In this document: positions 25,551 to 34,691 of the stretch, one piece after another
How the letters are laid out: each line of letters begins with the position of its first letter
Position numbering within the stretch: position 1 is the first letter of the stretch
Source of the DNA: Paraburkholderia kirstenboschensis
GTDB taxonomy: Bacteria > Pseudomonadota > Gammaproteobacteria > Burkholderiales > Burkholderiaceae
Direction of reading: 5' to 3'
Assembly (NCBI RefSeq): GCF_904848585.1
Contig: NZ_CAJHCR010000003.1
Coordinates: 372,001-436,000 of the forward strand
Length of the DNA stretch: 64,000 nucleotides
Program-made: the position numbers and the translations under genes
Notes under the pieces: generated by a model
What the model saw: only the letters and a program-made list of their open reading frames with translations
Told to the model about the DNA's origin: nothing
Databases searched by the model: none

Positions 25551-26996
25551 TCACTTATCTCTATAGCGGCTGTTCATTCTGATGGCACGGCGCGACAATG
25601 CGGCCGCGCATTCTGCAGCGCTGCATGGGCGGCTGAACAGATAGCCTTGCAGCGCGTCGCAGCCCATTTCGCGCAACGTAACTGCTTGCGCTTCGGTTTC
25701 CACGCCTTCCGCCGTTACGCGCATATGGCATGCGTGGGCCATTGTCACGAGCGCATGAGTGATGGCCACCGAATCGGCATCGCGTGGCAAGCCTGCAACG
25801 AATGACCGGTCGATCTTCAGGCTATCCAGCCGGAACCGTTTCAGGTACGACATCGACGCGTAACCGGTGCCGAAGTCGTCGATTGCCAGCTTGACGCCCA
25901 GCTTAGCAAGCGCCGCAGTGGTGGCGCGCACGGCCGTGTCATCCGGCAACAGCATGCCCTCGGTGATTTCCAGCTGCAGCGCCGATGGCTCGAGACCGCT
26001 GTTCTCGAGACATGCAGCGACGCGTCGCACGAGACGCTCGCTGAATTGCGCCGGCGAAATGTTCACGGAGACAGCGATGTCCGGCGCGATACTCCAGCGC
26101 CAGTCCGCAGCCTGCGCGCATGCCATCTCCAACACCCAATCGCCGATGCTTTCCATCAACCCTGCCTGTTCCGCAACCGGAATGAACTCGGCGGGTGGGA
26201 CGTCGCCGAGTTCGTTGCTGGTCCACCGCACCAGCGCCTCGACGCCTATCGTCTCGCGTGATGCCGCATCCACTACCGCCTGATAGGCAAGTCTGAATTC
26301 GCGGCGGGCGAGTGCATGGTGCAATAGACCCTCGATCGCAAAGCGGCGCTGCACACCTTCCCGCATCTTGCCCGTAAAGAAGCGCACGGTGTCGCGGCCG
26401 CATCGCTTCGCATGGCGCATCGCCAACCCGGCATCACGCATCAGGGAAGCCGCATTGCACGCATCGCCGTTGGACAGCGCAACGCCCACCGACGCACTCA
26501 CGCGATACTCGCGCCCCGCGATCACGAACGGCTCGCCGAACGACGCGAGCACTTGCTGCGCGAATGCGGTCAGCCTCGACGCATCGCCCAACATTTGCGC
26601 CACGATCACGAACTCGTCGCCACCGATTCGGGCGAGCACCTGGTCATCAGCGATCGAGCTTGCGAGCCGCTGCGCAACGCGGCGCAGGAGCCGGTCGCCG
26701 AGATCGTAGCCGGCAATGTCGTTGATTCTGCTAAAGCCGTCGAGGTTGACGACCAGCATCGCAACACCTACCGCCTTCGCAGATGCCAGCAACTCCCGAG
26801 CGCACCCGGTTGCGTAGGCGCGGTCGTACACGCCCGTGAGCAAATCGACAAACGATGCGCGTGCAACGTGTCCGTTAACTGGACCTTGCGCAATGGCCCC
26901 CGAACTGCGCGCATGCTGCGATGGTGCGCCGCGACGCGCGGAGCGCGAATGTGCATGCGAACGGCTTGCCGGCAACACGCAAACTTGCTGAGTCAT
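25551..26996 (-). CDS. GGDEF-EAL cyclic-di-GMP protein
   Basis: A 481-residue protein with a GGDEF domain (about 50-210) and an EAL domain (about 220-470), and no sensor domain beyond a 50-residue basic, Ser-rich N-terminus. The active-site GGDEF is intact at 125-129. The inhibitory RxxD site is replaced by ADDQ (116-119), so product feedback looks absent. The EAL domain keeps VEALVRW (253-255), EITEG, DDFGTGYAS, KIDRSFV and AEGVET, so it could hydrolyse c-di-GMP. Both activities are possible. The ATG at 26996 follows GGAG. It is divergent from the LysR gene. Confidence 0.92.
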   Translation of the reverse strand: MTQQVCVLPASRSHAHSRSARRGAPSQHARSSGAIAQGPVNGHVARASFVDLLTGVYDRAYATGCARELLASAKAVGVAMLVVNLDGFSRINDIAGYDLGDRLLRRVAQRLASSIADDQVLARIGGDEFVIVAQMLGDASRLTAFAQQVLASFGEPFVIAGREYRVSASVGVALSNGDACNAASLMRDAGLAMRHAKRCGRDTVRFFTGKMREGVQRRFAIEGLLHHALARREFRLAYQAVVDAASRETIGVEALVRWTSNELGDVPPAEFIPVAEQAGLMESIGDWVLEMACAQAADWRWSIAPDIAVSVNISPAQFSERLVRRVAACLENSGLEPSALQLEITEGMLLPDDTAVRATTAALAKLGVKLAIDDFGTGYASMSYLKRFRLDSLKIDRSFVAGLPRDADSVAITHALVTMAHACHMRVTAEGVETEAQAVTLREMGCDALQGYLFSRPCSAAECAAALSRRAIRMNSRYRDK

Positions 26997-27252
26997 CACT
27001 ACACTCCTATGATAAGCATTACACATTAACCGCGCGTCAGCATGTTTTTATGCATTTACCGAATCGTCATCTACCTTAAGGACTACGTATATCAAAGCCT
27101 GATAAAGCGGGAGGACAGGCCGGCGTTGCAACGCTGCATCCGTGCCTCCAAGATATTCCGGCATAGCACTTCTGAGAATGGGGCGCGTTGGTGAACGCGT
27201 AAAGCAACGGCAAACGCTGCATCGCATCCCGCACGAACCGCTGGACAACATA

Positions 27253-28203
27253 ATGAAAATTCATCAGCTACGCGCTCTCATTGCCGTTGCGGATGCGGGC
27301 AGTGTCAGGGGTGCCGCGCGAATGCTCGATTCATCGCCGGCTGCCGTCACGCAATGCATTCAACAACTGGAAGAAACGGTACGCATGCAACTCGTTGTGC
27401 GCACATCGTCCGGTGTGACGCTTACCGCATCAGGACAAACCCTCCTCGTGCACGCGCGCCTCGTGGCCGCGCAAATGACGCGTGCGCATCAAGCCATGAA
27501 CGCAATACGCGGGGAGCCGGGTGGGCGTTTGTCCATCGCCGTGACTGCATGGGTCGCGCTGACCTTTCTGCCAGAAACAGTGGCGCGGTTTCGCGCGAAG
27601 ATGCCGACGATTCAACTGGAACTGTTTGAAGGCTTATTGGCCATCGCGACACCGCGCCTACGCGACGGCAGTCTCGACATTTATGTGGGCCGCCAGGCGC
27701 CGGGCGCGACCAGTTGCGATTTCACCTACCAACCGCTATTCGCATCGAGCCGCGCAGTCGTGGCCCGGCAGCACCATCCGCGTGCGGAGTGCCGCTCGCT
27801 GGCGGAATTGCGCGACGCCGACTGGCTCGTTGCGCTAGATCCGGAAACCGACGCCCAGGCGCCTTATCAGATCTTCGGCCGCCGCGGGTTTCCCGTACCA
27901 CGCAGTATTCACTTTCTGCACTCGCTGACTGTAGCGGTCGCGCTGCTCAAGCGCACGGACATGCTCAGCATTTTTCCCAGGCCTCTCGTCGAGCTGTGCG
28001 CGGCACGTGACGGTTTGTGTGCGATCCCGTTGCGGGACGAACTCGATGAATCCACCGTCGGCGTCATAGTGCGCACTGGCGAGCCGGCCGATGCCGCGTC
28101 GCGATGTTTTATCGATTGCCTGATCGAAACGATTCGCGACCAATCTTGGGCACGGACGGTGGACATTCGCCGGGCAATGCAATCGGTCGAAGTCCTGGTC
28201 TAG
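27253..28203 (+). CDS. LysR-family transcriptional regulator
   Basis: A 316-residue LysR protein. The N-terminal winged HTH reads MKIHQLRALIAVADAGSVRG and AARMLDSSPAAVTQCIQQLE, followed by the linker helix and a periplasmic-binding-like effector domain from about residue 92 (GRLSIAVTAWVALTF). The start at 27253 gives the standard LysR N-terminus; the frame is open from 27142. The spacing to the GGDEF-EAL gene (256 bases, divergent) fits LysR control of either neighbour. Its ligand is unknown. Confidence 0.88.
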   Translation: MKIHQLRALIAVADAGSVRGAARMLDSSPAAVTQCIQQLEETVRMQLVVRTSSGVTLTASGQTLLVHARLVAAQMTRAHQAMNAIRGEPGGRLSIAVTAWVALTFLPETVARFRAKMPTIQLELFEGLLAIATPRLRDGSLDIYVGRQAPGATSCDFTYQPLFASSRAVVARQHHPRAECRSLAELRDADWLVALDPETDAQAPYQIFGRRGFPVPRSIHFLHSLTVAVALLKRTDMLSIFPRPLVELCAARDGLCAIPLRDELDESTVGVIVRTGEPADAASRCFIDCLIETIRDQSWARTVDIRRAMQSVEVLV

Positions 28204-28236
28204 GGCATTTGATTCACGCTGCGCTGCGTTCTTGCA

Positions 28237-28275
28237 ATAAAGCAAAACGCCGCGAGCCAAAAGGGCTCGCGGCGT
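28237..28275 (-). terminator. Terminator of the mctP-like gene
   Basis: A 12-bp stem, ACGCCGCGAGCC at 28247-28258 and its complement at 28264-28275, with a five-base loop. Read on the minus strand, it runs into TTTTGCTTTATT. It lies between the convergent LysR and symporter genes and suits the minus-strand transcript best. Confidence 0.75.
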
Positions 28276-28302
28276 CTGCAAAGCTGAACGAGAACCGGAC
28301 GA

Positions 28303-29784
28303 TCAGGCGCTAACAGCCACTCGGCGCGGCGACACGGCAGAGACGACAAACGTCACGGCAACGTTCACCACCAGTGCGATGAGGCCGATATAGATCGGGT
28401 ACACAGCATCGCCGAGATGCAGAGCGAACACCGGCTTGAGCCCCTGTGAGATCGCGAGCGCCGTGCCGAGCACGATACCTACGAGCCACCCGGCGAACAG
28501 GCCCGGCGTGTTCAGACGCCGCGTGTACAACGAGAACACGATAGCCGGGAAGATCTGCAGGATCCACACGCCGCCGAGCAATTGCAGGTCGATTGCGTAT
28601 TGCGTGGGCAGGAACACGATAAACAGCAGCGCGCCGAACTTCACCACCAGCGACACGATCTTCGCATTCGCCGCCTCAGCCGCCGGCGTGATGTTCGGAG
28701 ACACCAGCGGACGCCACAAATTGCGCGTGAACAGATTGGCCGCACCGATCGACATGATTGCTGCCGGAACCAGCGCGCTGATCGCGATCGCCGCCGCCGC
28801 GAAGCCGACGAACCATGACGGGAACAAAGTGCCAAAGAGCGCCGGCACTATGTCTGAGGCCGACTTGACATGCACGCCGGCCGCAATCGCCATATAGCCG
28901 AGCAACGCAATCAGACCCAGCAGCAGCGTATAAGCCGGCAGGAAAATCGCATTCTTGCGGACCGTAGTCGCGGACGAAGAAGACAGCACTGCCGTCATCG
29001 TATGCGGATACATGAACGCGGCGAGCGCCGAACCCAACGCGAGCGATGCATAAGCGGTGAATTGCGTCGGCTTGAGAATGATGCCGGTCGCGCCGCCCTT
29101 CGCCTTGAAATACGTATCGGCCGCGTCGAACACATGCGCGTAGCCGCCGAGCTTCGCGGGAATCAGCCACACCGCCGCAATCACGACGATATAGATCATG
29201 ATGTCCTTCACGAACGCAATCATCGCCGGGGCACGCAAGCCGCTTGCATACGTGTAAAGCGCGAGGATCACGAACGCGACGATCAGCGGCAATTCGCCGG
29301 TCACGCCAAGCCCCTTGATCACCACTTGCATGCCGACCAGTTGCAGCGCGATGTACGGCATGGTCGCGACAATGCCGGTCAGCGCGACAGCGGCGGGAAA
29401 CCACTTGCCGCCGTATTCGCCCTGCACGTAGTCCGCGGCCGTGATGTGATTTTTCGCATGCGCGACTTTCCACAGTTTCGGCATGACAGCGAACACGAAC
29501 GGGTAAACGATGATCGTGTACGGCAGCGCGAAGAAACCATACGCACCGACGGAGTACACGAGCGCCGGCACCGCGATCACCGTGTATGCGGTGTAGAAGT
29601 CGCCGCCCACCAAAAACCACGAAATCACTGTACCGAACTGCCGGCCGCCAAGCCCCCACTCGTGCAATTGCGTGAGGTCGCCGCGCTTCCAGCGCGCCGC
29701 GAAGAAGCCAATTACCGTAACGAGAACAAAGAACGCGATGAAGACGGTCATCGCCACCGGATTGACGGGATTCAGATCGCTCAT
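28303..29784 (-). CDS. Sodium:solute symporter, monocarboxylate permease (MctP-like)
   Basis: A 493-residue SSS-family transporter with about thirteen membrane helices. GGRQFGTVISWFLVGGDFYTAY near residue 45 and ITAADYVQGEYGGKWF are typical of the MctP branch, which takes up pyruvate, lactate and other short monocarboxylates with Na+ or H+. The upstream partner gene encodes a DUF3311 protein and overlaps it by ATGA, as is usual for MctP. GAGGTG precedes the ATG at 29784. A sensor kinase/LuxR pair is divergent, much like mctSR beside mctP in Rhizobium, and probably controls it. Confidence 0.85.
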   Translation of the reverse strand: MSDLNPVNPVAMTVFIAFFVLVTVIGFFAARWKRGDLTQLHEWGLGGRQFGTVISWFLVGGDFYTAYTVIAVPALVYSVGAYGFFALPYTIIVYPFVFAVMPKLWKVAHAKNHITAADYVQGEYGGKWFPAAVALTGIVATMPYIALQLVGMQVVIKGLGVTGELPLIVAFVILALYTYASGLRAPAMIAFVKDIMIYIVVIAAVWLIPAKLGGYAHVFDAADTYFKAKGGATGIILKPTQFTAYASLALGSALAAFMYPHTMTAVLSSSSATTVRKNAIFLPAYTLLLGLIALLGYMAIAAGVHVKSASDIVPALFGTLFPSWFVGFAAAAIAISALVPAAIMSIGAANLFTRNLWRPLVSPNITPAAEAANAKIVSLVVKFGALLFIVFLPTQYAIDLQLLGGVWILQIFPAIVFSLYTRRLNTPGLFAGWLVGIVLGTALAISQGLKPVFALHLGDAVYPIYIGLIALVVNVAVTFVVSAVSPRRVAVSA

Positions 29785-29978
29785 TTGACACCTCGATACA
29801 CGACGTAAATCAGTAGCGAGGTCAACGGCACCCACAAGAACTGATACCAGTAAAAGAACGGAAAGCCGGCGAACGACGGACGCGTGTCGTTATAGAACGG
29901 CAACCACAACAACGCGATGTACGGGAGCAAAAGAATGAGCCATAGCCATGACCGGCCGGCGGTGGGGGAGGTCTCCAT
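29781..29978 (-). CDS. DUF3311 small membrane protein
   Basis: A 65-residue protein with two membrane helices (about 12-28 and 45-62), separated by PFYNDTRPSFAGFPFFYWYQ, the DUF3311 signature. It is regularly found just before SSS monocarboxylate symporters and is thought to be an accessory subunit, although its role has not been proved. AGGAGAAG precedes the ATG, and the stop overlaps the symporter start. Confidence 0.88.
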   Translation of the reverse strand: METSPTAGRSWLWLILLLPYIALLWLPFYNDTRPSFAGFPFFYWYQFLWVPLTSLLIYVVYRGVK

Positions 29979-30306
29979 GTACTTCTCCTAGATCTATTAT
30001 TGACACCGCGCGTCCGGACTTGTGGTCCGGCACGCGGAAAGCCGGCACCAGGTATCTGATTGCAATACCCCGTGCCAAACCGGAATTTGCCTTTGCGCAC
30101 TGTCGACGCCTGTCAGGCGCAGCATTAACAGGGCCCGGCTCGTATCGTTCATACGAAATGCGCGGCGGCATGACGGCGAAAGCGGTCCGCAAAGACGCAG
30201 TACGCCGCGGGGATGTAGTATTCGCCTTCGTAAGCGTCCTCACAAGCGCGCAACTACGTAAGCCGGCTACGTATTACTACGTAGCCAACCGGCCGTTTTT
30301 TCAACG
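29979..30306. promoter_or_regulatory. Divergent control region between DUF3311-mctP and the sensor kinase
   Basis: This 328-base region carries an 11-bp hairpin with one bulged C (30009-30019 pairing with 30025-30036), in the leader of the DUF3311-symporter transcript. Near the kinase end are three TACGTA palindromes at 30255, 30268 and 30278. The TACGTA cluster is a plausible binding site for the NarL-type regulator encoded next door. No open reading frame is convincing. Confidence 0.55.
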
Positions 30307-31728
30307 ATGAAACTCAAAGCCAAGATTGTTCTGCTGGCGATCGTGCCTTTTCTCGCGGCTATTGCCAGCATCGAGATCGGTGTGCGCCGCGAAGCGACCG
30401 CGCTCGCGCAAACGCAGCACGCGACGACTCAGGCTGCGTACATGGCCAGCAAGGAAATCGAGCTCAAGCATTACGTGGAACTCGCTACTTCCGCAATCGC
30501 ACCGCTTTATGAAGCGGGCGAGGACAATGCGCGCGACGATGCGCTGCGCCGCACACGAGCGCTCGACATCCTCGAAAAGATGGATTTCGGCAAAGACGGT
30601 TATTTCTTCGTCTACGACATGCACGGCCGTTCGCTGATGCATCCGCGCGAGCCGGATCTGGTGGGGCGCGATCTATCGGAGTTGCGCGATCCGCAAGGCG
30701 TGCCGACGATCCGGAAACTGCTCGCCGCGGCTTCGCAAGGCGGCGGCTATGTACGTTACCTGTGGCATCGTCCGTCGACGGGCAAGCTCGCGTCTAAACT
30801 CGGCTACGTCGTGCCGCTCGAGCGCTGGGGCTGGATGATCGGCACAGGCATTTATCTCGACGACGTCGACACGACGCTCGCGCATATCGACGAACGGGCA
30901 GCGATCAATATCGACCGCACGATGATGTGGATCGACGCGATCGCGCTGGCCGGGCTCGCCGCGATTGCATTGTGCGCGCTCGTGCTCAACGTCACCGAAT
31001 ATCGCAGCGCGGACGCAAAGCTGAAGCGGCTTGCGCAACAGGTAGTCGAGTCGCAGGAGAACGAACGCGCGCGGCTTTCGCGTGAATTGCACGACGGCAT
31101 CAGCCAGATGATGGTGTCGGTGAAACTGCTGCTCGAGTCCGCGCTTGCTCGCTTCGAGCGCAGCGAAACCCGCGTGCCCGCCGCCGAAGCCGCACTCTCA
31201 ACGAGCCTCACGCGTCTCGGCGATACCTTGCGTGAGGTGCGCCGCATTTCCCATGCGCTGCGCCCGTCGATGCTCGACGACCTGGGCGTCGCGGCAGCAA
31301 TCGAACAACTCACCCGCGAACTGAGCGAACAGTCGGGCATTGAAATCGGCTTCACGCAGATTGCTCACACTCATGCACCGTCTTTACCCGATGCGGTCAA
31401 CACGGTGCTGTTTCGCATCGCGCAGGAAGCGCTGACGAATATCGTGCGCCATGCGCACGCGTCGAGCGCGGCGCTCGCATTGGAAATCTCCCACGATGCA
31501 GTCACGCTGACAATCGCGGACAATGGCTCGGGTTTCGACGTCACGCACGCCTTCGTCGGCCGCCGCTCGGGCGTGGGCCTGCGCAACATGCGCGAGCGCG
31601 TGGAAGCGCTTAGCGGAACGCTTGCGCTCAGTTCCCAGCCCGGCCACACGCTGGTCACGGCGTACGTGCCGCTCGGCATCGGCACAACGGAGCTTCATAC
31701 CAAGAGCCTGCAGGAGACCTCTTCATGA
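30307..31728 (+). CDS. Sensor histidine kinase, Cache domain plus HisKA_3
   Basis: A 473-residue kinase. A membrane helix (about 5-25) leads to a periplasmic single-Cache domain (about 35-195) with MDFGKDGYFFVYDMHGRSLM and VVPLERWGWMIGTGIYLDD, of the kind that binds small carboxylates. A second helix (about 210-235) is followed by the HisKA_3 motif ERARLSRELHDGISQMMVS with the phospho-His and a HATPase domain (DNGSGFD, GVGLRNMRERV). It overlaps its response regulator by ATGA. Divergent from the monocarboxylate symporter, it probably senses pyruvate-like acids outside the cell. No ribosome site is evident before the ATG. Confidence 0.9.
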   Translation: MKLKAKIVLLAIVPFLAAIASIEIGVRREATALAQTQHATTQAAYMASKEIELKHYVELATSAIAPLYEAGEDNARDDALRRTRALDILEKMDFGKDGYFFVYDMHGRSLMHPREPDLVGRDLSELRDPQGVPTIRKLLAAASQGGGYVRYLWHRPSTGKLASKLGYVVPLERWGWMIGTGIYLDDVDTTLAHIDERAAINIDRTMMWIDAIALAGLAAIALCALVLNVTEYRSADAKLKRLAQQVVESQENERARLSRELHDGISQMMVSVKLLLESALARFERSETRVPAAEAALSTSLTRLGDTLREVRRISHALRPSMLDDLGVAAAIEQLTRELSEQSGIEIGFTQIAHTHAPSLPDAVNTVLFRIAQEALTNIVRHAHASSAALALEISHDAVTLTIADNGSGFDVTHAFVGRRSGVGLRNMRERVEALSGTLALSSQPGHTLVTAYVPLGIGTTELHTKSLQETSS

Positions 31729-32372
31729 ACGACATCTCGCGCGCACCGGCCCGCCTTATTCTGGTCGACGATCACCCACTCGTTCGCGACGGTCTGCGCG
31801 CGCGGCTCGAAGCTGTGCGCAACATCGAAGTCGTCGGCGAAGCGGGCAACGCGCAGGAAGCACTTGCGCTCGCGGCGAGTCATGAACCTCACCTCGTTTT
31901 GATGGACGTCGGCATGAACGGAATGAACGGCATTGCGCTCGCCGGCATGTTCCATGAGCGCTTTCCGGCAATTCGAGTGCTGATGCTGTCCATGCACGAC
32001 AACCTCGAATACGTCACGCAGGCCGTGCGTGCAGGTGCGAGCGGTTATGTACTCAAGGATTCGCCGGCAACGGAAATCATTCAGGCGATCGGCGCGGTGC
32101 TCGACGGCAAGACGTATTTCAGCGCGGGACTCGGCGCGCGGCTGATTCATGCTTCGGCCATGCAATCGCCGGTCGAGCGGCTCACGCCGCGCGAACGCGA
32201 TATTCTCGATGCACTCGCCGAGGGCTTGTCGAGCAAGCAGATCGCTCAACGCAACGATCTGTCGGTGCGCACGGTGGAGACGCATCGTCTGAATTTGAAG
32301 CGCAAGCTCGATATCGAAGGTCAGGCCGAATTGATCAAGTTCGCGGTTGAGAACCGGCGCGCGAGCCGCTAA
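31725..32372 (+). CDS. NarL/LuxR-family response regulator
   Basis: A 215-residue regulator. The receiver domain has ILVDDHPLVRDGL, the phospho-acceptor Asp in LVLMDVGMNGMNG, and YVLKDSPATE with the conserved Lys. The C-terminal LuxR HTH reads LTPRERDILDALAEGLSSKQ and ends SVRTVETHRLNLKRKLDI. It forms an operon with the Cache kinase and most likely activates the divergent DUF3311-mctP genes. The TACGTA motifs at 30255-30283 are candidate sites. Confidence 0.92.
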   Translation: MNDISRAPARLILVDDHPLVRDGLRARLEAVRNIEVVGEAGNAQEALALAASHEPHLVLMDVGMNGMNGIALAGMFHERFPAIRVLMLSMHDNLEYVTQAVRAGASGYVLKDSPATEIIQAIGAVLDGKTYFSAGLGARLIHASAMQSPVERLTPRERDILDALAEGLSSKQIAQRNDLSVRTVETHRLNLKRKLDIEGQAELIKFAVENRRASR

Positions 32373-32415
32373 TACTAAACAATGTCTCGCTGTGCGCCGA
32401 GTGGAGACAAAGACA

Positions 32416-32997
32416 ATGAGACGATTAATGCGGAGGCCGGCGAGTGCATTGCAATGCGCGGCTTTATGTTTGTGGGTGACGTTGGCTTCAGCGTTGCTTT
32501 CATTTTCACCTCGCGCTCACAGCGAGGAAGCGCGCATTAATCGCGGACACGATCCGTTCTTTCAGATATCTAAAGCGATTGACGGATGCCCCGTGCCGCT
32601 GGGACCGCTCGAAACAGAACAGGAATGGCTGGCCGATAGCCATTACCGCATTGAACGCGGCAACAGTTGCTGGATAGAAGGCCGCTGCCGTTTATCGAAC
32701 GCCTATTTGTACGATGCCGAAATCGCAGAGGCCGTACAGCGGCGTCTGGCCAATATCAATACCGCGACGCATTGGCGCGAGCAGTCGACGCTGTGGCTCA
32801 CGTTGCAACGCCGCTTTATCTATGTGCAGGGTTGCGTTGCGACGAGTTTCGACAAGCAGACGTTCCTCTCCGAACTCGCGAAAACCGCGGACGTTGACCG
32901 CGTGATCGACGACACGACCACTCATCCGCATGCCCCAAGGCTGCCGTATAAAACGCTTGCGGACCCGGACCGGCCTGTAACCAATCCGGGCAACTAG
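32416..32997 (+). CDS. Exported BON-domain-like protein
   Basis: A 193-residue protein with a basic N-terminus and a hydrophobic signal or anchor (about 14-36, ending RAHSEE). The mature part has three Cys pairs or singles (DGCPVPLG, NSCWIEGRC) and a BON-like segment: SNAYLYDAEIAEAVQRRLA, then WLTLQRRFIYVQGCVATSF and LAKTADVDRVID. BON domains often bind membranes or sugars in the periplasm. GGAG lies ten bases before the ATG. The function is unknown; it follows the response regulator by 43 bases but need not be in its operon. Confidence 0.65.
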   Translation: MRRLMRRPASALQCAALCLWVTLASALLSFSPRAHSEEARINRGHDPFFQISKAIDGCPVPLGPLETEQEWLADSHYRIERGNSCWIEGRCRLSNAYLYDAEIAEAVQRRLANINTATHWREQSTLWLTLQRRFIYVQGCVATSFDKQTFLSELAKTADVDRVIDDTTTHPHAPRLPYKTLADPDRPVTNPGN

Positions 32998-33050
32998 CGC
33001 GAAGAAAGGTGAGTCGCCCTGCACGCGACATAAGTGCAGCGGCTGATTGC

Positions 33051-33536
33051 CTACCGCACCAACGCAAATGCTTCGCGGCTGGCGATCTCTGCCGCGCCAT
33101 ACACGCCGACCACGGTGTAATCAGACGCAACGCATTCGAACGTTGATTCCTGAAACGTAATGACGAAATGGCGCCTCGTGAGTTCCGGCGACGAAACTGC
33201 GGAAAGCTCTTCAGCAAGAGACGAATTGATGACTTCGTGGACCGAATAAGCAGCCAGACCTTGCGACGCAAGCGGGTGAATTTGCATATCGTGCTCGCCC
33301 GGCGGCCCAAGTCGATGAAACAGGGTGTCGGGAAACAGCACCGCGCAGAAGGGATCGTCGCCCGGATCGAATGGACCAAACCGCTCGAAGTCGGATTCCG
33401 CAATGGGATAAGCGAGAATCACGCGGCGGTCGCTCGCGACAATGAACGGTTCGGCAGCGTCGGCTGCCGGATGAGGAACTGAGTCCAGCAGAAGAACCAG
33501 GTCCTCCTGCTGGGATGATTCAAGCGCGTTGGTCAT
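33051..33536 (-). CDS. Hypothetical protein, 161 aa
   Basis: A soluble protein I do not recognise. It contains FIVASDRRVILAYPIAESDF, then FGPFDPGDDPFCAVLFPDTL and HRLGPPGEHDMQIHPLASQG, suggesting a compact alpha/beta fold with two acidic loops. A later part, RRHFVITFQESTFECVASDY, looks like paired strands. There is no signal peptide or known catalytic motif. It is 22 bases downstream of the H-NS-like gene on the same strand and may be co-transcribed with it. Confidence 0.6.
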   Translation of the reverse strand: MTNALESSQQEDLVLLLDSVPHPAADAAEPFIVASDRRVILAYPIAESDFERFGPFDPGDDPFCAVLFPDTLFHRLGPPGEHDMQIHPLASQGLAAYSVHEVINSSLAEELSAVSSPELTRRHFVITFQESTFECVASDYTVVGVYGAAEIASREAFALVR

Positions 33537-33558
33537 GTACTTCGCTATTCCAGTACGC

Positions 33559-34437
33559 TTACGCGCCGGCTTGCACGGTGGAAGCGAGCGGTGCGGACGC
33601 GCTTACTGGGGCCGTTTCCGCTTTTGCCGCCCTCTTGCGGCCTGGCGCCTTGCTAGCGGCTTTCGTTGCAGCTTTCGTTGCGGCCTTCGCGGTTGCCTTT
33701 TTCGCGGTTGCCTTTCGCGCGGTAACTTTCTTTGCGGCGGACTTCACCGCGGCTTTCGTGGCCGTTACCGATTGCGCTCCCGCCTTCGCCTTTTTCGCCA
33801 CGACTTTTTTCGCCGCGGCCTTTTTACTGATCGCGCCACTCGTGGCTGCTGACTTCACCTTGCCTGCCGTTTTCTGGCTGGCCGCGCTACCCGCGCTACC
33901 CGCCGGTGCTGCACTGCTGTCGATAAGGAACCTGGTGCGATCTTTGACCGATGCGAGCCATGCGGGCGCAGGACCGCGTCCGCTCCATGTCGCGCCGGTG
34001 GTCGGATGGCGATACTTGGGCGGTTGCGCGCCTTTGGGCTGACCTTTGCCTTTCGCGCCAGTAGCGACAAGCTTGGTGAATCCGTTCGATTCGCTTGCGC
34101 CGTCGATCAGAAACACGCTCCGGTCTTTCGCACTAACAATCCAGCCCGGCGCGCGACCGTGTCCAGTCCAGGTCGCGCCTGTTTTATGGTCGCGATACTT
34201 GGGTACTTTCTGGCCGGCTACGGCAAGCTTTGCATTGCCGCTTCCAGTAATGCCATTAAGACGATTGGCTGCGCGCCGTGCTTTTGCTTTGGCTTCGATA
34301 TCCGCGGTGGTCAGGCCGTGCTTGAGCATCAGATCGCGAATCTGGTCGATTGCGACTTGTGCTTTCCTTGCAATCAGGATGTCAGCTTGCGCCTGGAGCT
34401 TCTTAAGCTTTGCCTGGATCTGCTCTAACGTGGGCAT
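33559..34437 (-). CDS. H-NS-family protein with two DNA-binding domains and histone H1-like tail
   Basis: A 292-residue nucleoid protein, about three times the usual H-NS length. Residues 1-60 are a coiled oligomerisation region (LEQIQAKLKKLQAQADILIA). Two H-NS DNA-binding motifs follow: KYRDHKTGATWTGHGRAPGW at about 80-99 and KYRHPTTGATWSGRGPAPAW at about 141-160, each continued by KDR(S/T)xFLID. Residues 175-292 are an Ala/Lys-rich tail like histone H1. It should bind curved or AT-rich DNA and silence genes. A strong AAGGAG site precedes the ATG. Single-domain H-NS proteins are normal in this genus; the doubled domain is the odd feature. Confidence 0.9.
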   Translation of the reverse strand: MPTLEQIQAKLKKLQAQADILIARKAQVAIDQIRDLMLKHGLTTADIEAKAKARRAANRLNGITGSGNAKLAVAGQKVPKYRDHKTGATWTGHGRAPGWIVSAKDRSVFLIDGASESNGFTKLVATGAKGKGQPKGAQPPKYRHPTTGATWSGRGPAPAWLASVKDRTRFLIDSSAAPAGSAGSAASQKTAGKVKSAATSGAISKKAAAKKVVAKKAKAGAQSVTATKAAVKSAAKKVTARKATAKKATAKAATKAATKAASKAPGRKRAAKAETAPVSASAPLASTVQAGA

Positions 34438-34691
34438 TGAATTGCTCCTTATGTGGTAATCGATCGAACTATGCCATGAATAGCGTCAGAAAGGCATAGT
34501 CGAGTGGCCGTAAAAACCCCAGTCTATTTCCGCTATGAGTGCCGGAGTACGAAACTTTTCTTTGATGCACTCCATAGACGCCTTTTTCCAGCCTTCGTTC
34601 TTTGCCCTCAACGTTTTTTCATCTCCCTATGGGCTTACTGTTTTTTGCTTATTCGCCTTATCTTTTATCTTTCCAATTGTTGCAGGACAGA

